The notes under the pieces are model-generated. The model ran no database searches. It worked only from the letters and a program-made list of their open reading frames with translations, and was not told the DNA's origin. Of a DNA stretch of 64,000 bases, positions 48,193-57,611 are shown one piece after another. Every line of letters begins with the position of its first letter. Within the stretch, counting starts at the first letter, position 1. This DNA is from an uncultured bacterium. Its GTDB lineage: Bacteria; Fidelibacterota; Marinisomatia; Marinisomatales; Marinisomataceae. Location of the stretch: positions 175,400-239,399 of the forward strand of contig CALSRE010000001.1 in assembly GCA_943788675.1 (NCBI GenBank), written 5' to 3'. Position numbers and translations under genes: made by a program.

Positions 48193-50133
48193 TTATATAT
48201 CTATGTTTGTTGCGAATTTTGCTCTTTCTGTTATAAAAGATCTTCTGTGTTCTACCTCTGTTCCCATCAATTCTCTAAATCTAATATTTGTTTCTTCTTC
48301 CATAATATGATCAACCGTAACCTGCATCAACGTTCTTGTTTCTGCGTTCATTGTTGTATCCCAAAGCTGTTCTGCATTCATTTCCCCCAAACCTTTGTAT
48401 CTTTGAATGTCAATTTTTGCTTTATTTTCAGATTCCATTCTTTGTAAAACCTGATCTCTTTCTTCGTCTGTGTAGGCATATCTTTCCTTTTTTCCTTGCT
48501 TCATTTTATATAGGGGTGGCATAGCCATATACAAAAAACCTCCCTGCACAAGGCTCTTCATTTTTCTCCAAAAGAATGTTAATAGAAGGGTTCTAATATG
48601 ACTACCGTCTACATCAGCATCTGTCATAATAACTATTTTATGATATCTTAATTTTTCAGGATTAAAGCTACTAGGATCGTCTTCATCTTCACCAAAACCA
48701 CAACCAAGAGCTGTTATAATAGATTGTATTTCATTATTTGCTAAAAGTTTGTCTTCTCTTGCTTTTTCAGAGTTAATAACTTTTCCTCTTAAGGGTAAGA
48801 TAGCCTGAGTTCTTCTATCTCTTCCCTGTTTAGCTGTACCTCCAGCTGAATCACCCTCAACTAAAAAAAGTTCGCACTGAAGCGGATCTTTATTTGAGCA
48901 GTCGGCCAATTTTCCTGGGAGGGTTGTTGACCCTAGTCCTGATTTTTTTCTTACAAGCTCTCTAGCTTTTTTTGCGGCTATTCTAGCTCTAGCGGCCTCT
49001 GCCGCTTTTTCTATAATTTTTTTACCTACTTTAGGATTTTGCTCTAAAAAGGCCTGTATTCCATCGTAGACAATATTGTCCACCATTCCTTTAACTTCAC
49101 CGTTTCCTAATTTTGTTTTTGTTTGTCCTTCAAATTGTGGTTCTTGAACCTTTATAGAAAGAACAACCGTTAAACCTTCTCTAAAGTCGTCTCCGGATAA
49201 AGAAAATTTTTCATTCTTTTTTGTTTTAATTAAGTCATTTTTATTTGCATAACTATTCAATGCTCTTGTTAAAGCAGATCTAAATCCAGAAAGGTGAGTC
49301 CCTCCTTCTATTGTATTAATATTATTTACAAATGAAAATATATTACTATTATAGTTTGTACTATATCTAAGGGCTAAATCAACAGGAACCTCAATATCTT
49401 CTCTTGAAACCGATATAACCTCATTATGAATTAAGTCCTCTCCTCCATCTAAATATTTTACAAAGTCGGAAAGTCCTCCCGGAAAACAATATTCTGTTTT
49501 TGTTTCTTCTGGCTCATTAACCATTGTGATAGATAAATTTTTGTTTAAATAGGCTAACTCTTTTAATCTTCCTTTTATTATTTCTTCTTCAAATCCTTTG
49601 TGTGTAAAAACTGAATGATCTGGTTTAAATGATATAATTGTTCCTGTTTTATTGCTTTTTCCTACCTTTTCTACGCCCGTCGTTGGTTGACCTATTGTAT
49701 ACTTTTGTCTATAATAATTTCCATCTCTATGAACTTCAGCAATTAAAGATTCAGATAATGCATTAACTACAGATACACCTACTCCGTGAAGACCACCAGA
49801 AACCTTATAAGTGTTTTTATCAAATTTTCCACCTGCATGTAAAACTGTCATTACAACTTCTAACGCAGGCTTTCCTTCTGTTTTATGTATTTCTACAGGT
49901 ATACCTCTACCATTATCCTCAATAGATATAAAACCATTATTTTTAATTGTTACTATTATAGAACTACAATAACCAGCTAAAGCCTCATCAATACTATTAT
50001 CAACTACTTCACTAACAAGATGGTGATATCCTCTTTTTCCTACATCACCAATATACATAGCAGGTCTTTTTCTAACCGCCTCTAATCCTTTTAAAACGGA
50101 TATTTTATCTGCGCCATAATTATTTTTAGTCAT
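48193..50133 (-). CDS. gyrB: DNA gyrase subunit B
   Basis: 646 residues. GHKL ATPase motifs '[14 protein letters not shown]', '[13 protein letters not shown]', '[29 protein letters not shown]'; Toprim '[29 protein letters not shown]' and '[17 protein letters not shown]'. At about 650 residues it lacks the long insert seen in enterobacterial GyrB. The start overlaps the dnaN stop by 8 bp; recF, the usual gene between them, is absent. The 5' third is noticeably AT-richer than the 3' part. Confidence 0.97.
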   Translation of the reverse strand: MTKNNYGADKISVLKGLEAVRKRPAMYIGDVGKRGYHHLVSEVVDNSIDEALAGYCSSIIVTIKNNGFISIEDNGRGIPVEIHKTEGKPALEVVMTVLHAGGKFDKNTYKVSGGLHGVGVSVVNALSESLIAEVHRDGNYYRQKYTIGQPTTGVEKVGKSNKTGTIISFKPDHSVFTHKGFEEEIIKGRLKELAYLNKNLSITMVNEPEETKTEYCFPGGLSDFVKYLDGGEDLIHNEVISVSREDIEVPVDLALRYSTNYNSNIFSFVNNINTIEGGTHLSGFRSALTRALNSYANKNDLIKTKKNEKFSLSGDDFREGLTVVLSIKVQEPQFEGQTKTKLGNGEVKGMVDNIVYDGIQAFLEQNPKVGKKIIEKAAEAARARIAAKKARELVRKKSGLGSTTLPGKLADCSNKDPLQCELFLVEGDSAGGTAKQGRDRRTQAILPLRGKVINSEKAREDKLLANNEIQSIITALGCGFGEDEDDPSSFNPEKLRYHKIVIMTDADVDGSHIRTLLLTFFWRKMKSLVQGGFLYMAMPPLYKMKQGKKERYAYTDEERDQVLQRMESENKAKIDIQRYKGLGEMNAEQLWDTTMNAETRTLMQVTVDHIMEEETNIRFRELMGTEVEHRRSFITERAKFATNIDI

Positions 50134-51232
50134 TTATCCTCACCGGCATTAATAATATGATAGTTTTTTGGTCGTTTATTTTAGGTAAGAATAATGTAGC
50201 AGACAAAGAATCTTTAAAAGTAAAAATAATTTCTTCGTTCGAATATTTAGAAACAGCCTCTTTTAAATAAATAGCGTTAAAACCTATCGATACATTTTCA
50301 CCAGAATATTCAGCAGATTTTAAAGGAGCATAAACAGTTTTACTTTCTGGTTGATTAACACTTTTAAAATAAACTTTACCCTCAGAAAGATTTAAAGAAA
50401 TTTGATTTGTGTTTTTGTTTGTCGCTATAGAAGCTGCTTTTATATTGTTGAGCATTTCATTTTTACTAGCTTTTAATATTAACGGATTTTCCTCCGGAAT
50501 AACAGCATTATAATTAGGGTATTTTTCATCAATTATTTTTGAATAAAAAACATCCTTTTTATTATTAGTAAAAATATAATCTCCACTAATAACTAAATTA
50601 GTTTCAGATTGTCCCTCTAAAAAAGATCCTAAAATAGATAAAAATTTCTTTGGTATAATATAAGAACCTAAAATACTTGTCGTGTTTTGTTTTGAAATTT
50701 TAACAAGCCTATGACCATCAGTAGCAACAAAATCTATAGTATCTTCTAAAAAATTAAAACATGATCCATTTAAGGCTGGTTTAGTTGGTTCATTATTAAC
50801 TGCGTATAATAAAGAAGATATAATCTCTTTTAAATTTACTGTATCAATACAATATAGATTTTCGTGTTTATTTTCAGGTATATCAGGATACTCTTGAAAT
50901 GGAACAGTAGATATATCAAAAGAAACTCCTTTTTCAGACTTAATATTAATATGGGGTCCAGAAATTTCTATATCTATTCTACCATCATCTATAACATTAA
51001 TTATATCATTCATCTCTGAAGTAGGAAATAACCCCTCTCCATCATTACTAATAGAGGCATTAATTTGAGTTTTTACACCCACTTCCATATCGGTAGAATG
51101 TAACATTACCCCAGCTGCTGAAGAAGATATATAGGTATAGTTTACTAATGGGTTTTGAGATTTTAATTGTGTTGTCTTAGTTAATTTTGAAAATGCTTGT
51201 TGAAGTTCTTTTTTTGTAGTTGAAATGTTCAT
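50126..51232 (-). CDS. dnaN: DNA polymerase III beta subunit (sliding clamp)
   Basis: 368 residues. Three clamp domains: 'LQQAFSKLTKTTQLKS' opens the first; 'LKEIISSLLYAVNNEPTKPALNGSCFNF' and 'VATDGHRLVKI' mark the second; the C-terminus '[13 protein letters not shown]' matches the conserved 'PMR' end. It tethers replicative polymerase to DNA. The gene points away from dnaA and lies 6.7 kb from it, unlike the usual dnaA-dnaN tandem. Upstream is the 232-bp AT-rich gap. Confidence 0.95.
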   Translation of the reverse strand: MNISTTKKELQQAFSKLTKTTQLKSQNPLVNYTYISSSAAGVMLHSTDMEVGVKTQINASISNDGEGLFPTSEMNDIINVIDDGRIDIEISGPHINIKSEKGVSFDISTVPFQEYPDIPENKHENLYCIDTVNLKEIISSLLYAVNNEPTKPALNGSCFNFLEDTIDFVATDGHRLVKISKQNTTSILGSYIIPKKFLSILGSFLEGQSETNLVISGDYIFTNNKKDVFYSKIIDEKYPNYNAVIPEENPLILKASKNEMLNNIKAASIATNKNTNQISLNLSEGKVYFKSVNQPESKTVYAPLKSAEYSGENVSIGFNAIYLKEAVSKYSNEEIIFTFKDSLSATLFLPKINDQKTIILLMPVRIND

Positions 51233-51464
51233 AATTAACCTTCAATATTAAAATAATATTGGTTTCAGAACAAGCTTTAACTAGCCTATATATTTATTAA
51301 ATACTTATATATAAAAACTATTATTAATATTATATATCTTTATATGTTGATAATTAATATTTATAATATTTTATAGAGATAAAATTAATTTTTATTTTAA
51401 AAAATTATAAGTAGATAATTTGTTAATAAATTGTTAATAAAATAGAGAAATTTAATAAAAAAAA
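51233..51464. other. 232-bp extremely AT-rich intergenic region upstream of dnaN
   Basis: The longest gene-free stretch in the window. It is almost entirely A and T, with runs such as 'TTATATATAAAAAC', 'AATATTATATATC' and the tandem TTGTTAATAA-A-TTGTTAATAA (51420-51440). It must hold the dnaN-gyrB-gyrA promoter. It is also a candidate DNA-unwinding element, because a perfect DnaA box lies just beyond at 51478-51486. No gene is visible. Confidence 0.55.
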
Positions 51465-52763
51465 TTAATTTATTATTTGTGGATAACTAAGTGGATTTCT
51501 TTTTATATAAAATTTACTTTTAATTTGAGTAATCCAATTATTATACCAATCTGCTTTTGCTTTATTTAAAGCCAAAGATTCAATTTCAGACCAATTTTTA
51601 TTTAATATAGGAATACCCCCATCTTTAATATAATCAACCCATATTAAATGATAACCAAACTCCGTTAAAATAGGATTACTTATTTTTTCTACTTCAATAG
51701 ATTTAATAATATTAGATACTTCTCTAATTTGATAATTATTAATATCAATTAATCCAAGTAAACCGCCGTTTAAATTATTAGTATTATCTTTTGAATGTTC
51801 TTTAGCTATTATATAAAAATCATCAACTGAATTGATTTTATTTTTTAAATCGACCGTTTTATCATAAGCAGTTTTTTTATCACTATCTGTTAACTTATTT
51901 TGAATTAATATATGGCGAACATTTACTTTATCTCCAGACCTATTTAATACCTCTATTAAATGATATCCATATTTTGTTTTAACAGGATCACTTAAAATAT
52001 TTTTTTCTAATGTAAAAGCAATCTTTTCAAATTCATTAACAAAAACACCCCTTGAAACAAAACCTAAATTTCCACCAATATTTTTTGAACCAGGGTCATT
52101 AGAATATGTTTTAGCTGCTTCTTCAAAAGATAAACTATTATTAATTATTTTATTTCTAATATCTAACGCTTTTTCATAAGAGTTTTTTAAAGTCTCTTTA
52201 GTTGGTGTTATTTCAATTAAAATATGTCTAGTTTTATATAATGTTGGTAGAGAGGGTATTTCATTTTTATTATTATTATAAAAAGTTTCAACATCTTTTC
52301 TCGAAACATTTATATCTGAGGTTAGTTGTAATGTATATTTTTCAGCAAGCAGTTTTCCTTTTATATCATCTCTATACGATCTTTTAAAAGTAGATATTTT
52401 TTTTCCTAAAGCTTTTTCAGCCTGCTCTTTACCCCCGCTTTGTAAAATAATATTTTCAATTTGTTGGTTTAGAGCTCTATCAATATCTTTATCAAAAACC
52501 TCAACTGAGTCTTTTTTTGCCATTTCTATAATAATTAGTTGTTCTACCATACTTTCTCTTGTTTGTTCAAGAATTTTTAAAAATTCTTCAGGGTTTTTAG
52601 AGGGATTTAGTTTTTGTTGGGCGGAAATAGCATTTGCGGCCAAAACAACATCGCTCAACAATACAACTTTATCTTCTACTACAGAAGAAATTTTATCTAA
52701 TATTATTTCTTCCTGTGTAAATGCTAAATTAAATAACAATAATATATATATAATTTTTTTCAT
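51465..52763 (-). CDS. SurA-like periplasmic peptidyl-prolyl isomerase/chaperone
   Basis: 432 residues with a signal peptide ('MKKIIYILLLFNLAFTQ', cleavage near 17). A SurA-like N-domain (about 18-165) is followed by two parvulin (PPIC) domains: 'TRHILIEITPT...GGNLGFVSRGVF...YGYHLIEVL' and 'VRHILIQNKLT...GGLLGLIDI...FGYHLIWVD'. It should help outer-membrane protein folding. Its location between mnmG and dnaN, where rsmG-parA-parB often stands, is unusual. Codons are strongly AT-biased. Confidence 0.85.
   Translation of the reverse strand: MKKIIYILLLFNLAFTQEEIILDKISSVVEDKVVLLSDVVLAANAISAQQKLNPSKNPEEFLKILEQTRESMVEQLIIIEMAKKDSVEVFDKDIDRALNQQIENIILQSGGKEQAEKALGKKISTFKRSYRDDIKGKLLAEKYTLQLTSDINVSRKDVETFYNNNKNEIPSLPTLYKTRHILIEITPTKETLKNSYEKALDIRNKIINNSLSFEEAAKTYSNDPGSKNIGGNLGFVSRGVFVNEFEKIAFTLEKNILSDPVKTKYGYHLIEVLNRSGDKVNVRHILIQNKLTDSDKKTAYDKTVDLKNKINSVDDFYIIAKEHSKDNTNNLNGGLLGLIDINNYQIREVSNIIKSIEVEKISNPILTEFGYHLIWVDYIKDGGIPILNKNWSEIESLALNKAKADWYNNWITQIKSKFYIKRNPLSYPQIIN
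51478..51486 (-). promoter_or_regulatory. DnaA box (TTATCCACA), surA 3' end
   Basis: TGTGGATAA on the plus strand is a perfect consensus DnaA box read on the minus strand. It sits inside the last codons of the surA-like gene, 14 bp from its end, next to the AT-rich gap. The 13-mer TGTGGATAACTAA is identical to the sequence just before dnaA at 57894-57906, and in the same orientation. Confidence 0.55.
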
Positions 52764-52765
52764 AT

Positions 52766-54649
52766 TTATTTCACGTGAAACGGACGCCTTAAATATACTA
52801 ATAAAATTGAAATATCAGTTGGTCTAATCCCATTTATTCTTTGCGCCTGTCCTACTGTTTGGGGTTTTATGTTAATAAATTTTTCTCTACTTTCATTTGA
52901 AAGGCTTTTAATCTGATTATAGTCAAAATTTTTAGGAATAATCATTTCCTCATATATTTTAATTTTATCTATTTCTTCTTTTTGTCTATTTATATAACCA
53001 CTGTATTTAATAATTGTTTCTGCCTCAAATAATATCTCGTTTTCTAAAAAACTATTTAACCCCTGTGATTTTTCGTTATTTATATTAAAATCTTTTATTA
53101 AAACAGAAGGTCTTTTTAATATATTTGATATTTTTTGTGACTCTTTTATCTCTTTTTCTCCCAGTGAAATAAGTCTATTATTTATTTCAGCAGGTTTAAC
53201 GCTTGTTTTTTCTAACATGTTAACCATGTTTTGTGTTTTTTTGATTTTTTTTGAAAGCATTTTCACTGTTTTTTTATCTAATAAATTATATTTTATAGAA
53301 TATTTTAATAGTCTTTGATCTGCGTTAGAAGATCTTAGTTGAAGCCTATATTCAGCACGAGATGTAAACATTCTGTATGGTTCGTTTGTGTTTTTAAGAA
53401 TTAAATCATCTATTAATACACCTATATAGGCGTCATCTCTTTTTAAAACCAAAGGCTCTTCGTTTAAAATATAACACGAAGCATTTATTCCTGCTAATAT
53501 ACCCTGTGAAGATGCCTCCTCATATCCAGAAGTTCCGTTTATTTGGCCAGCTAAAAAAAGACCATCAACCGCCTTGCTTTCTAAGGTGTTTTTTAGTTGA
53601 GAAGGGTGAAAAAAGTCATATTCAATTGCATATCCAGGTCTAATAAATTCAACATTTTGAAGGCCATCCACGGTTTTTAGGCACTTTAGCTGTATATCTT
53701 CTGAAAGACTGGTTGAAAAACCGTTGACATAAATTTGTTCAGACTTTGTCCATTCTGGCTCTAATTGTAAGAGGTGAGACGGGTTGTTTTTAAATTTATA
53801 AACCTTGTCTTCTATGGAGGGGCAATATCTTGGGCCTGTTGCCATATTTTTTCCAGAATACATTGCAGAGGAAGAAAGATTTTTTAAAATCATATCATGG
53901 GTTTCTGTTTTTGTTCTAAAGGCAAAACAAGGCTCGTTTTTTGGATTAAAGTTTTTAGTTCTATAAGATAGAGGTTTTGGTTTTTTATCTCCCAAGTCTT
54001 TTTCTCCTTGAGTCCAATCAACAGAAGATCTTTTAATCCTTGGAGGTGTTCCGGTTTTTAACCTTCCAGAGGAGAGACCAATAGAATTTAAAAACTCTGT
54101 AATTCCCTTTGACCTTTTTTCATTATATCTGCCTGCGCGTATCTGTTTTTTCCCAATATGTATTAGTCCGTTTAAAAATGTTCCGCACGTCAATATTGCT
54201 GATTCACATAATATTTTTATATTGTTTTTTAAAATAACGCCACAAACACTATTGTTTTTTATGTCTAAACCAACAACTTCGCCCTCATAAACATCTAAAC
54301 CAACATCTAACGTGTGAAGCTGAGCTATTTTTTCATAAAGATTTTTGTCTATTTGAGATCTTGGAGACCAAACAGACCTTCCTTTTGATGTGTTTAGTGT
54401 TTTGCTTTGTAATGTTGACTGGTCTGCAAAAATTCCCATAATACCGCCCAAAACATCTACCTCTTTTACCATTTGGCCTTTTGCTAGCCCACCAATTGCT
54501 GGGTTACAAGAGGTTCTGCCCACAGCACTCTTATCCATAGATACTAAAAGAGTTTTTACACCCCTTTTATGTGATATGAGGGCAGCCTCTAGGCCGGCGT
54601 GTCCACCCCCAACTACAACAACCTGATATTTTGTATCTAAGCGTTTCAC
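52766..54649 (-). CDS. mnmG: tRNA uridine 5-carboxymethylaminomethyl modification enzyme MnmG (GidA)
   Basis: 627 residues. FAD site 'QVVVVGGGHAGLEAALISHKRG' (about 9-30), 'SCNPAIGGLAKGQMVKEVDVLGG', 'LKTGTPPRI' and 'FFHPSQLKNTLESK'. With MnmE, encoded directly upstream, it modifies wobble U34 of several tRNAs. The start is GTG (54649), which lies inside a parS palindrome; the C-terminal codons '(F)HVK' lie in a second one. The 3' half is AT-richer than the 5' half. Confidence 0.95.
   Translation of the reverse strand: MKRLDTKYQVVVVGGGHAGLEAALISHKRGVKTLLVSMDKSAVGRTSCNPAIGGLAKGQMVKEVDVLGGIMGIFADQSTLQSKTLNTSKGRSVWSPRSQIDKNLYEKIAQLHTLDVGLDVYEGEVVGLDIKNNSVCGVILKNNIKILCESAILTCGTFLNGLIHIGKKQIRAGRYNEKRSKGITEFLNSIGLSSGRLKTGTPPRIKRSSVDWTQGEKDLGDKKPKPLSYRTKNFNPKNEPCFAFRTKTETHDMILKNLSSSAMYSGKNMATGPRYCPSIEDKVYKFKNNPSHLLQLEPEWTKSEQIYVNGFSTSLSEDIQLKCLKTVDGLQNVEFIRPGYAIEYDFFHPSQLKNTLESKAVDGLFLAGQINGTSGYEEASSQGILAGINASCYILNEEPLVLKRDDAYIGVLIDDLILKNTNEPYRMFTSRAEYRLQLRSSNADQRLLKYSIKYNLLDKKTVKMLSKKIKKTQNMVNMLEKTSVKPAEINNRLISLGEKEIKESQKISNILKRPSVLIKDFNINNEKSQGLNSFLENEILFEAETIIKYSGYINRQKEEIDKIKIYEEMIIPKNFDYNQIKSLSNESREKFINIKPQTVGQAQRINGIRPTDISILLVYLRRPFHVK
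52768..52781. promoter_or_regulatory. parS-like ParB binding site (mnmG 3' end)
   Basis: ATTTCACGTGAAAC contains the 12-bp palindrome TTTCACGTGAAA (52769-52780) and matches the ParB consensus TGTTTCACGTGAAACA at 14 of 16 positions in its 16-bp frame. It covers the last mnmG codons and stop and lies 5 bp upstream of the surA-like start. Confidence 0.75.
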
Positions 54650-54656
54650 GTGAAAC
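54643..54656. promoter_or_regulatory. parS-like ParB binding site (mnmE/mnmG junction)
   Basis: GTTTCACGTGAAAC is the perfect 14-bp core of the universal parS palindrome, with only the outermost pair changed. It spans the gap from the last base of the mnmE stop to the GTG start of mnmG, which forms part of the palindrome. It is 3.1 kb from dnaA, as expected for origin-proximal parS. Confidence 0.85.
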
Positions 54657-55942
54657 TATTTACCCACACAAAAAGAGGAAAAAATACTGTCAAGTATATC
54701 ATCTCTTGTTGTTTTTGTTGTTATTTTATCAAGCTCACTTATACATAAGTTTAAATCTTCAACGACAAGCTCAAGAGAGTTTTTTTCCTTTAAAAGGGTA
54801 TATGCCTGTTTAAGGTGTTTTGATGCCCCGCAAACAGCCCCTAGCTGTCTTTTTGAGGTTAATAAAATTTCTCCAGGCGTAAATGCCCCAACAAGATTTT
54901 TATAAATCATGTTTTTAAGGTCTTGAATTTTTTTATTTTTTTTAGCAGAGATATGAATATCATAATTGTCTGTTGTTTTAGCTATGTCAGATTTATTAAA
55001 AACATAAATATGGTTTGTGAGCGATTTCTTTGGTTTTTTATCAAACATTATTACCAAATCAGCATCCAAAACCTCCTCTTTTGATTTTAATATTCCTTGT
55101 CTTTCAGCCTCGCTTTGGCTTCCTCTAATTCCAGCCGTATCTTTTAGTGTTATCGGTAGTTGTTTTATAAATAAACTCTTTTCCACAACATCTCGAGTTG
55201 TCCCCTCTTCTGGGGTTACAATAGAGTGTTTTTTATTTATTAACAAGTTAAAGAGGGTAGACTTGCCTGCGTTTGGAGGGCCTGCAAGGACCACAGAGGC
55301 TCCTTCTTGAAAAAACTGAGACTCTTTAAAGTTTTTTATACAGGCGTCTAAGGTGTATATTTGTTGTTTAACCTCTGCAAGAGTGTTGTTTATTAGGTTG
55401 GGCTGCAGATCGTCTTCTGAAATATCAAGATTAAATTCGAGGTTGGCAACAAAACCAATAATAGTTTTTTTAATTTCATAAACAGAACCAGAAAGAGAAC
55501 CTTTTAAATTTTTAATTCCAGAGCGAACACCAGCCAAAGATTTGGCATGTATTATTGAAGAAACAGACTCGGCTTCAGAAAGGTCCATTTTACCGTTCAT
55601 ATAAGCCCTTTTTGTAAATTCCCCCGGCTCTGCTATAGATGCGCCGGCTGCTAAGCAGAGGTCAATAATTTTAGAAACTATTATTGGGTTTCCATGGCAA
55701 GATATTTCCACAAGATCTTCACCCGTATAAGAGTTTGGAGACAGGTATTGCGTAACAACAGCCTGATCAAAAACTTCGCCTTTCTCGTCGACAAGCTCTA
55801 CCAAAGAAGGAAAAAGATGTTTCTTTTTAAGCGTTTTATTTGGTATAAAGGTTTTTATGGTTTTATATGAGTTTTTGCCAGAAAGCCTTACTACTGCAAG
55901 GCCGCTTCTTCCAGGGGGTGTTGAACAAGCTACAATAGCCAT
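54656..55942 (-). CDS. mnmE: tRNA modification GTPase MnmE (TrmE)
   Basis: 428 residues, somewhat short. N-terminal folate-binding domain ('ACSTPPGRSGLAVVRLSG', 'EISCHGNPIIVSKI', 'EPGEFTKRAYMNGKMDLSEAE'), G domain with 'LAGPPNAGKSTLFNLL', 'EEGTTRDVVE', 'DTAGIR' and 'NKSD', and the C-terminal 'FCVGK' with the catalytic Cys. Partners with MnmG on tRNA U34. It abuts yidC with no gap (TAAATG arrangement at 55942/55943). Confidence 0.95.
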   Translation of the reverse strand: MAIVACSTPPGRSGLAVVRLSGKNSYKTIKTFIPNKTLKKKHLFPSLVELVDEKGEVFDQAVVTQYLSPNSYTGEDLVEISCHGNPIIVSKIIDLCLAAGASIAEPGEFTKRAYMNGKMDLSEAESVSSIIHAKSLAGVRSGIKNLKGSLSGSVYEIKKTIIGFVANLEFNLDISEDDLQPNLINNTLAEVKQQIYTLDACIKNFKESQFFQEGASVVLAGPPNAGKSTLFNLLINKKHSIVTPEEGTTRDVVEKSLFIKQLPITLKDTAGIRGSQSEAERQGILKSKEEVLDADLVIMFDKKPKKSLTNHIYVFNKSDIAKTTDNYDIHISAKKNKKIQDLKNMIYKNLVGAFTPGEILLTSKRQLGAVCGASKHLKQAYTLLKEKNSLELVVEDLNLCISELDKITTKTTRDDILDSIFSSFCVGK

Positions 55943-57610
55943 TTATTTCTTTAGAGTTGAGGTTTTTTCGCTGTTTATAATTCTTTGTTGTAAAATTTGC
56001 ATAATATTAAAACACAAGTAATAGAGGTTTAAGCCTGAAGGAAACGAATAAAACAAAAAGAACATCATCCCCGGAAACATATACTTCATCATTTGCTGGG
56101 TTGCCTCTTGAGCTGGATCGCCCCCAGATGGCTGACCGGCAGAGCTAAGTTTCATCGTATAAAACATAGAAGCCGCCATCAAAAAAGGTAAAATATTTAA
56201 TGGAACCCCCGCTATAAACAGAAGAGTGTCGGCAGATGAGAGGTCGCTAATCCATAAAAAGAAAGATTCTCCACGAAACTCTATGGTGTTTCTAAAAACC
56301 ATAAAGACCGACATAAGAACCGGCATTTGAATTAAGAGGGGTAAACAACCAGCCAACGGGTTTATTTTATTTTCTTGAAAAAGAGCCGCAATTTTTTGCT
56401 GCTGGAGAGTGGGGTTGTTTTTGTATTTTAATTTTATGTTATTAAGCTCAGGCGAGATTTCCTGCATTTTTTTCGAAGACCTTAGTTGTTTAGCCATAAG
56501 CGGATATGTTATTAATTTAATTAAAACAGCAAAAAGCACGACAACAAGGCCATAATTTGGTATAAAACTGTATAGCAACATCATTGTGCTGTACACTAAC
56601 CACGAAACAGAGGAAAGCCACTGCCAGCCAAGAATTTTTTCTTCTAAACCAACGTTGAGATCTGCAACCTTACCATAGTCTAGCGGGCCAAGATAAAGCG
56701 TGTTTTTATCAAAGTTTATGTCTTGAGAAACCGAAACATCAACCGCCGCCCTATTTACGGCCGGGTATTTTGTAATTTCAACAACATCTGTTTTTTGAGG
56801 AACAAAAAACATACCAAAATATTTTGTTCTATATCCCACAAAGTCTGACTGCCCAACATACTTTTTGGTTTCTCTTTCAATTTTGCTTGTGTCTGATGAT
56901 CCAAAAAACCCCGCAGATCCAACACGAAAAGATTCAATGTTTCCAGCTTGACCAACCAAACCTTCCATAAACATGGCGTCTTGTTTACCTTCAGACTCAG
57001 GAAGGCCACCGTCCCAAGTTAAGGTATATTTACCGTCTAAAGACTCAGCTTTAATGTTTTGAAGATCAACAGTAACATCCATTCTGTAAGAATTGAAGTT
57101 TAAAGTGATATGTTTTTCTATTCTTTTTCCCTTGTAAAAAGTGTAATAGGAGAGCGTTGTAGATGGGTTTTCTTTATTAAGTTTTGTAGAGGTGCCCGAA
57201 AATAAATTCCAATTATCGTCCAGCAGTATAACCGTGCCAGACTGATCAATAAAGCTAACAGTTAAATTGTTTGAATTGTTAATGTCAATTAAGTTTAAAA
57301 AACTTTCATCCTCTTTAAGGTGATCGTTTAGGTTATAAGAAGCAAACGAACCACCGTTAGAGCTATTAATTGTTGTAACAAATAGCCCCGCATCTACCTC
57401 AACAGAGCTTGTTGGAGCGCTGTTTATCGCTGTTTTTGGTTTGTTAGCCTGAGGTTTGTCTGGCTGTGCATATTCATCAACCAAAGATTGGTTTGGAACA
57501 ACTAGTTCTTCTTGGGTTTTTTTTGACAGAGAAACAAGTTCTAAATAACTTGGCCACAACAATAATATTGCACCGATTAAAATAAAACCAGTGAGTGTTT
57601 TGCGATCCAT
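55943..57610 (-). CDS. yidC: Membrane protein insertase YidC
   Basis: 555 residues. An N-terminal anchor helix (about 5-25) is followed by the large periplasmic beta domain found in Gram-negative YidC. The C-terminal five-helix core includes 'YGLVVVLFAVLIKLITYPLMAKQLRSSKKMQEISPELNNIKLKY' and 'PLAGCLPLLIQMPVLMSVFMVFRNTIEFRG'. It inserts and folds inner-membrane proteins with or without SecYEG. It starts 1 bp after rpmH; rnpA and yidD, usually in between, are missing. Confidence 0.96.
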   Translation of the reverse strand: MDRKTLTGFILIGAILLLWPSYLELVSLSKKTQEELVVPNQSLVDEYAQPDKPQANKPKTAINSAPTSSVEVDAGLFVTTINSSNGGSFASYNLNDHLKEDESFLNLIDINNSNNLTVSFIDQSGTVILLDDNWNLFSGTSTKLNKENPSTTLSYYTFYKGKRIEKHITLNFNSYRMDVTVDLQNIKAESLDGKYTLTWDGGLPESEGKQDAMFMEGLVGQAGNIESFRVGSAGFFGSSDTSKIERETKKYVGQSDFVGYRTKYFGMFFVPQKTDVVEITKYPAVNRAAVDVSVSQDINFDKNTLYLGPLDYGKVADLNVGLEEKILGWQWLSSVSWLVYSTMMLLYSFIPNYGLVVVLFAVLIKLITYPLMAKQLRSSKKMQEISPELNNIKLKYKNNPTLQQQKIAALFQENKINPLAGCLPLLIQMPVLMSVFMVFRNTIEFRGESFFLWISDLSSADTLLFIAGVPLNILPFLMAASMFYTMKLSSAGQPSGGDPAQEATQQMMKYMFPGMMFFLFYSFPSGLNLYYLCFNIMQILQQRIINSEKTSTLKK

Positions 57611-57611
57611 T

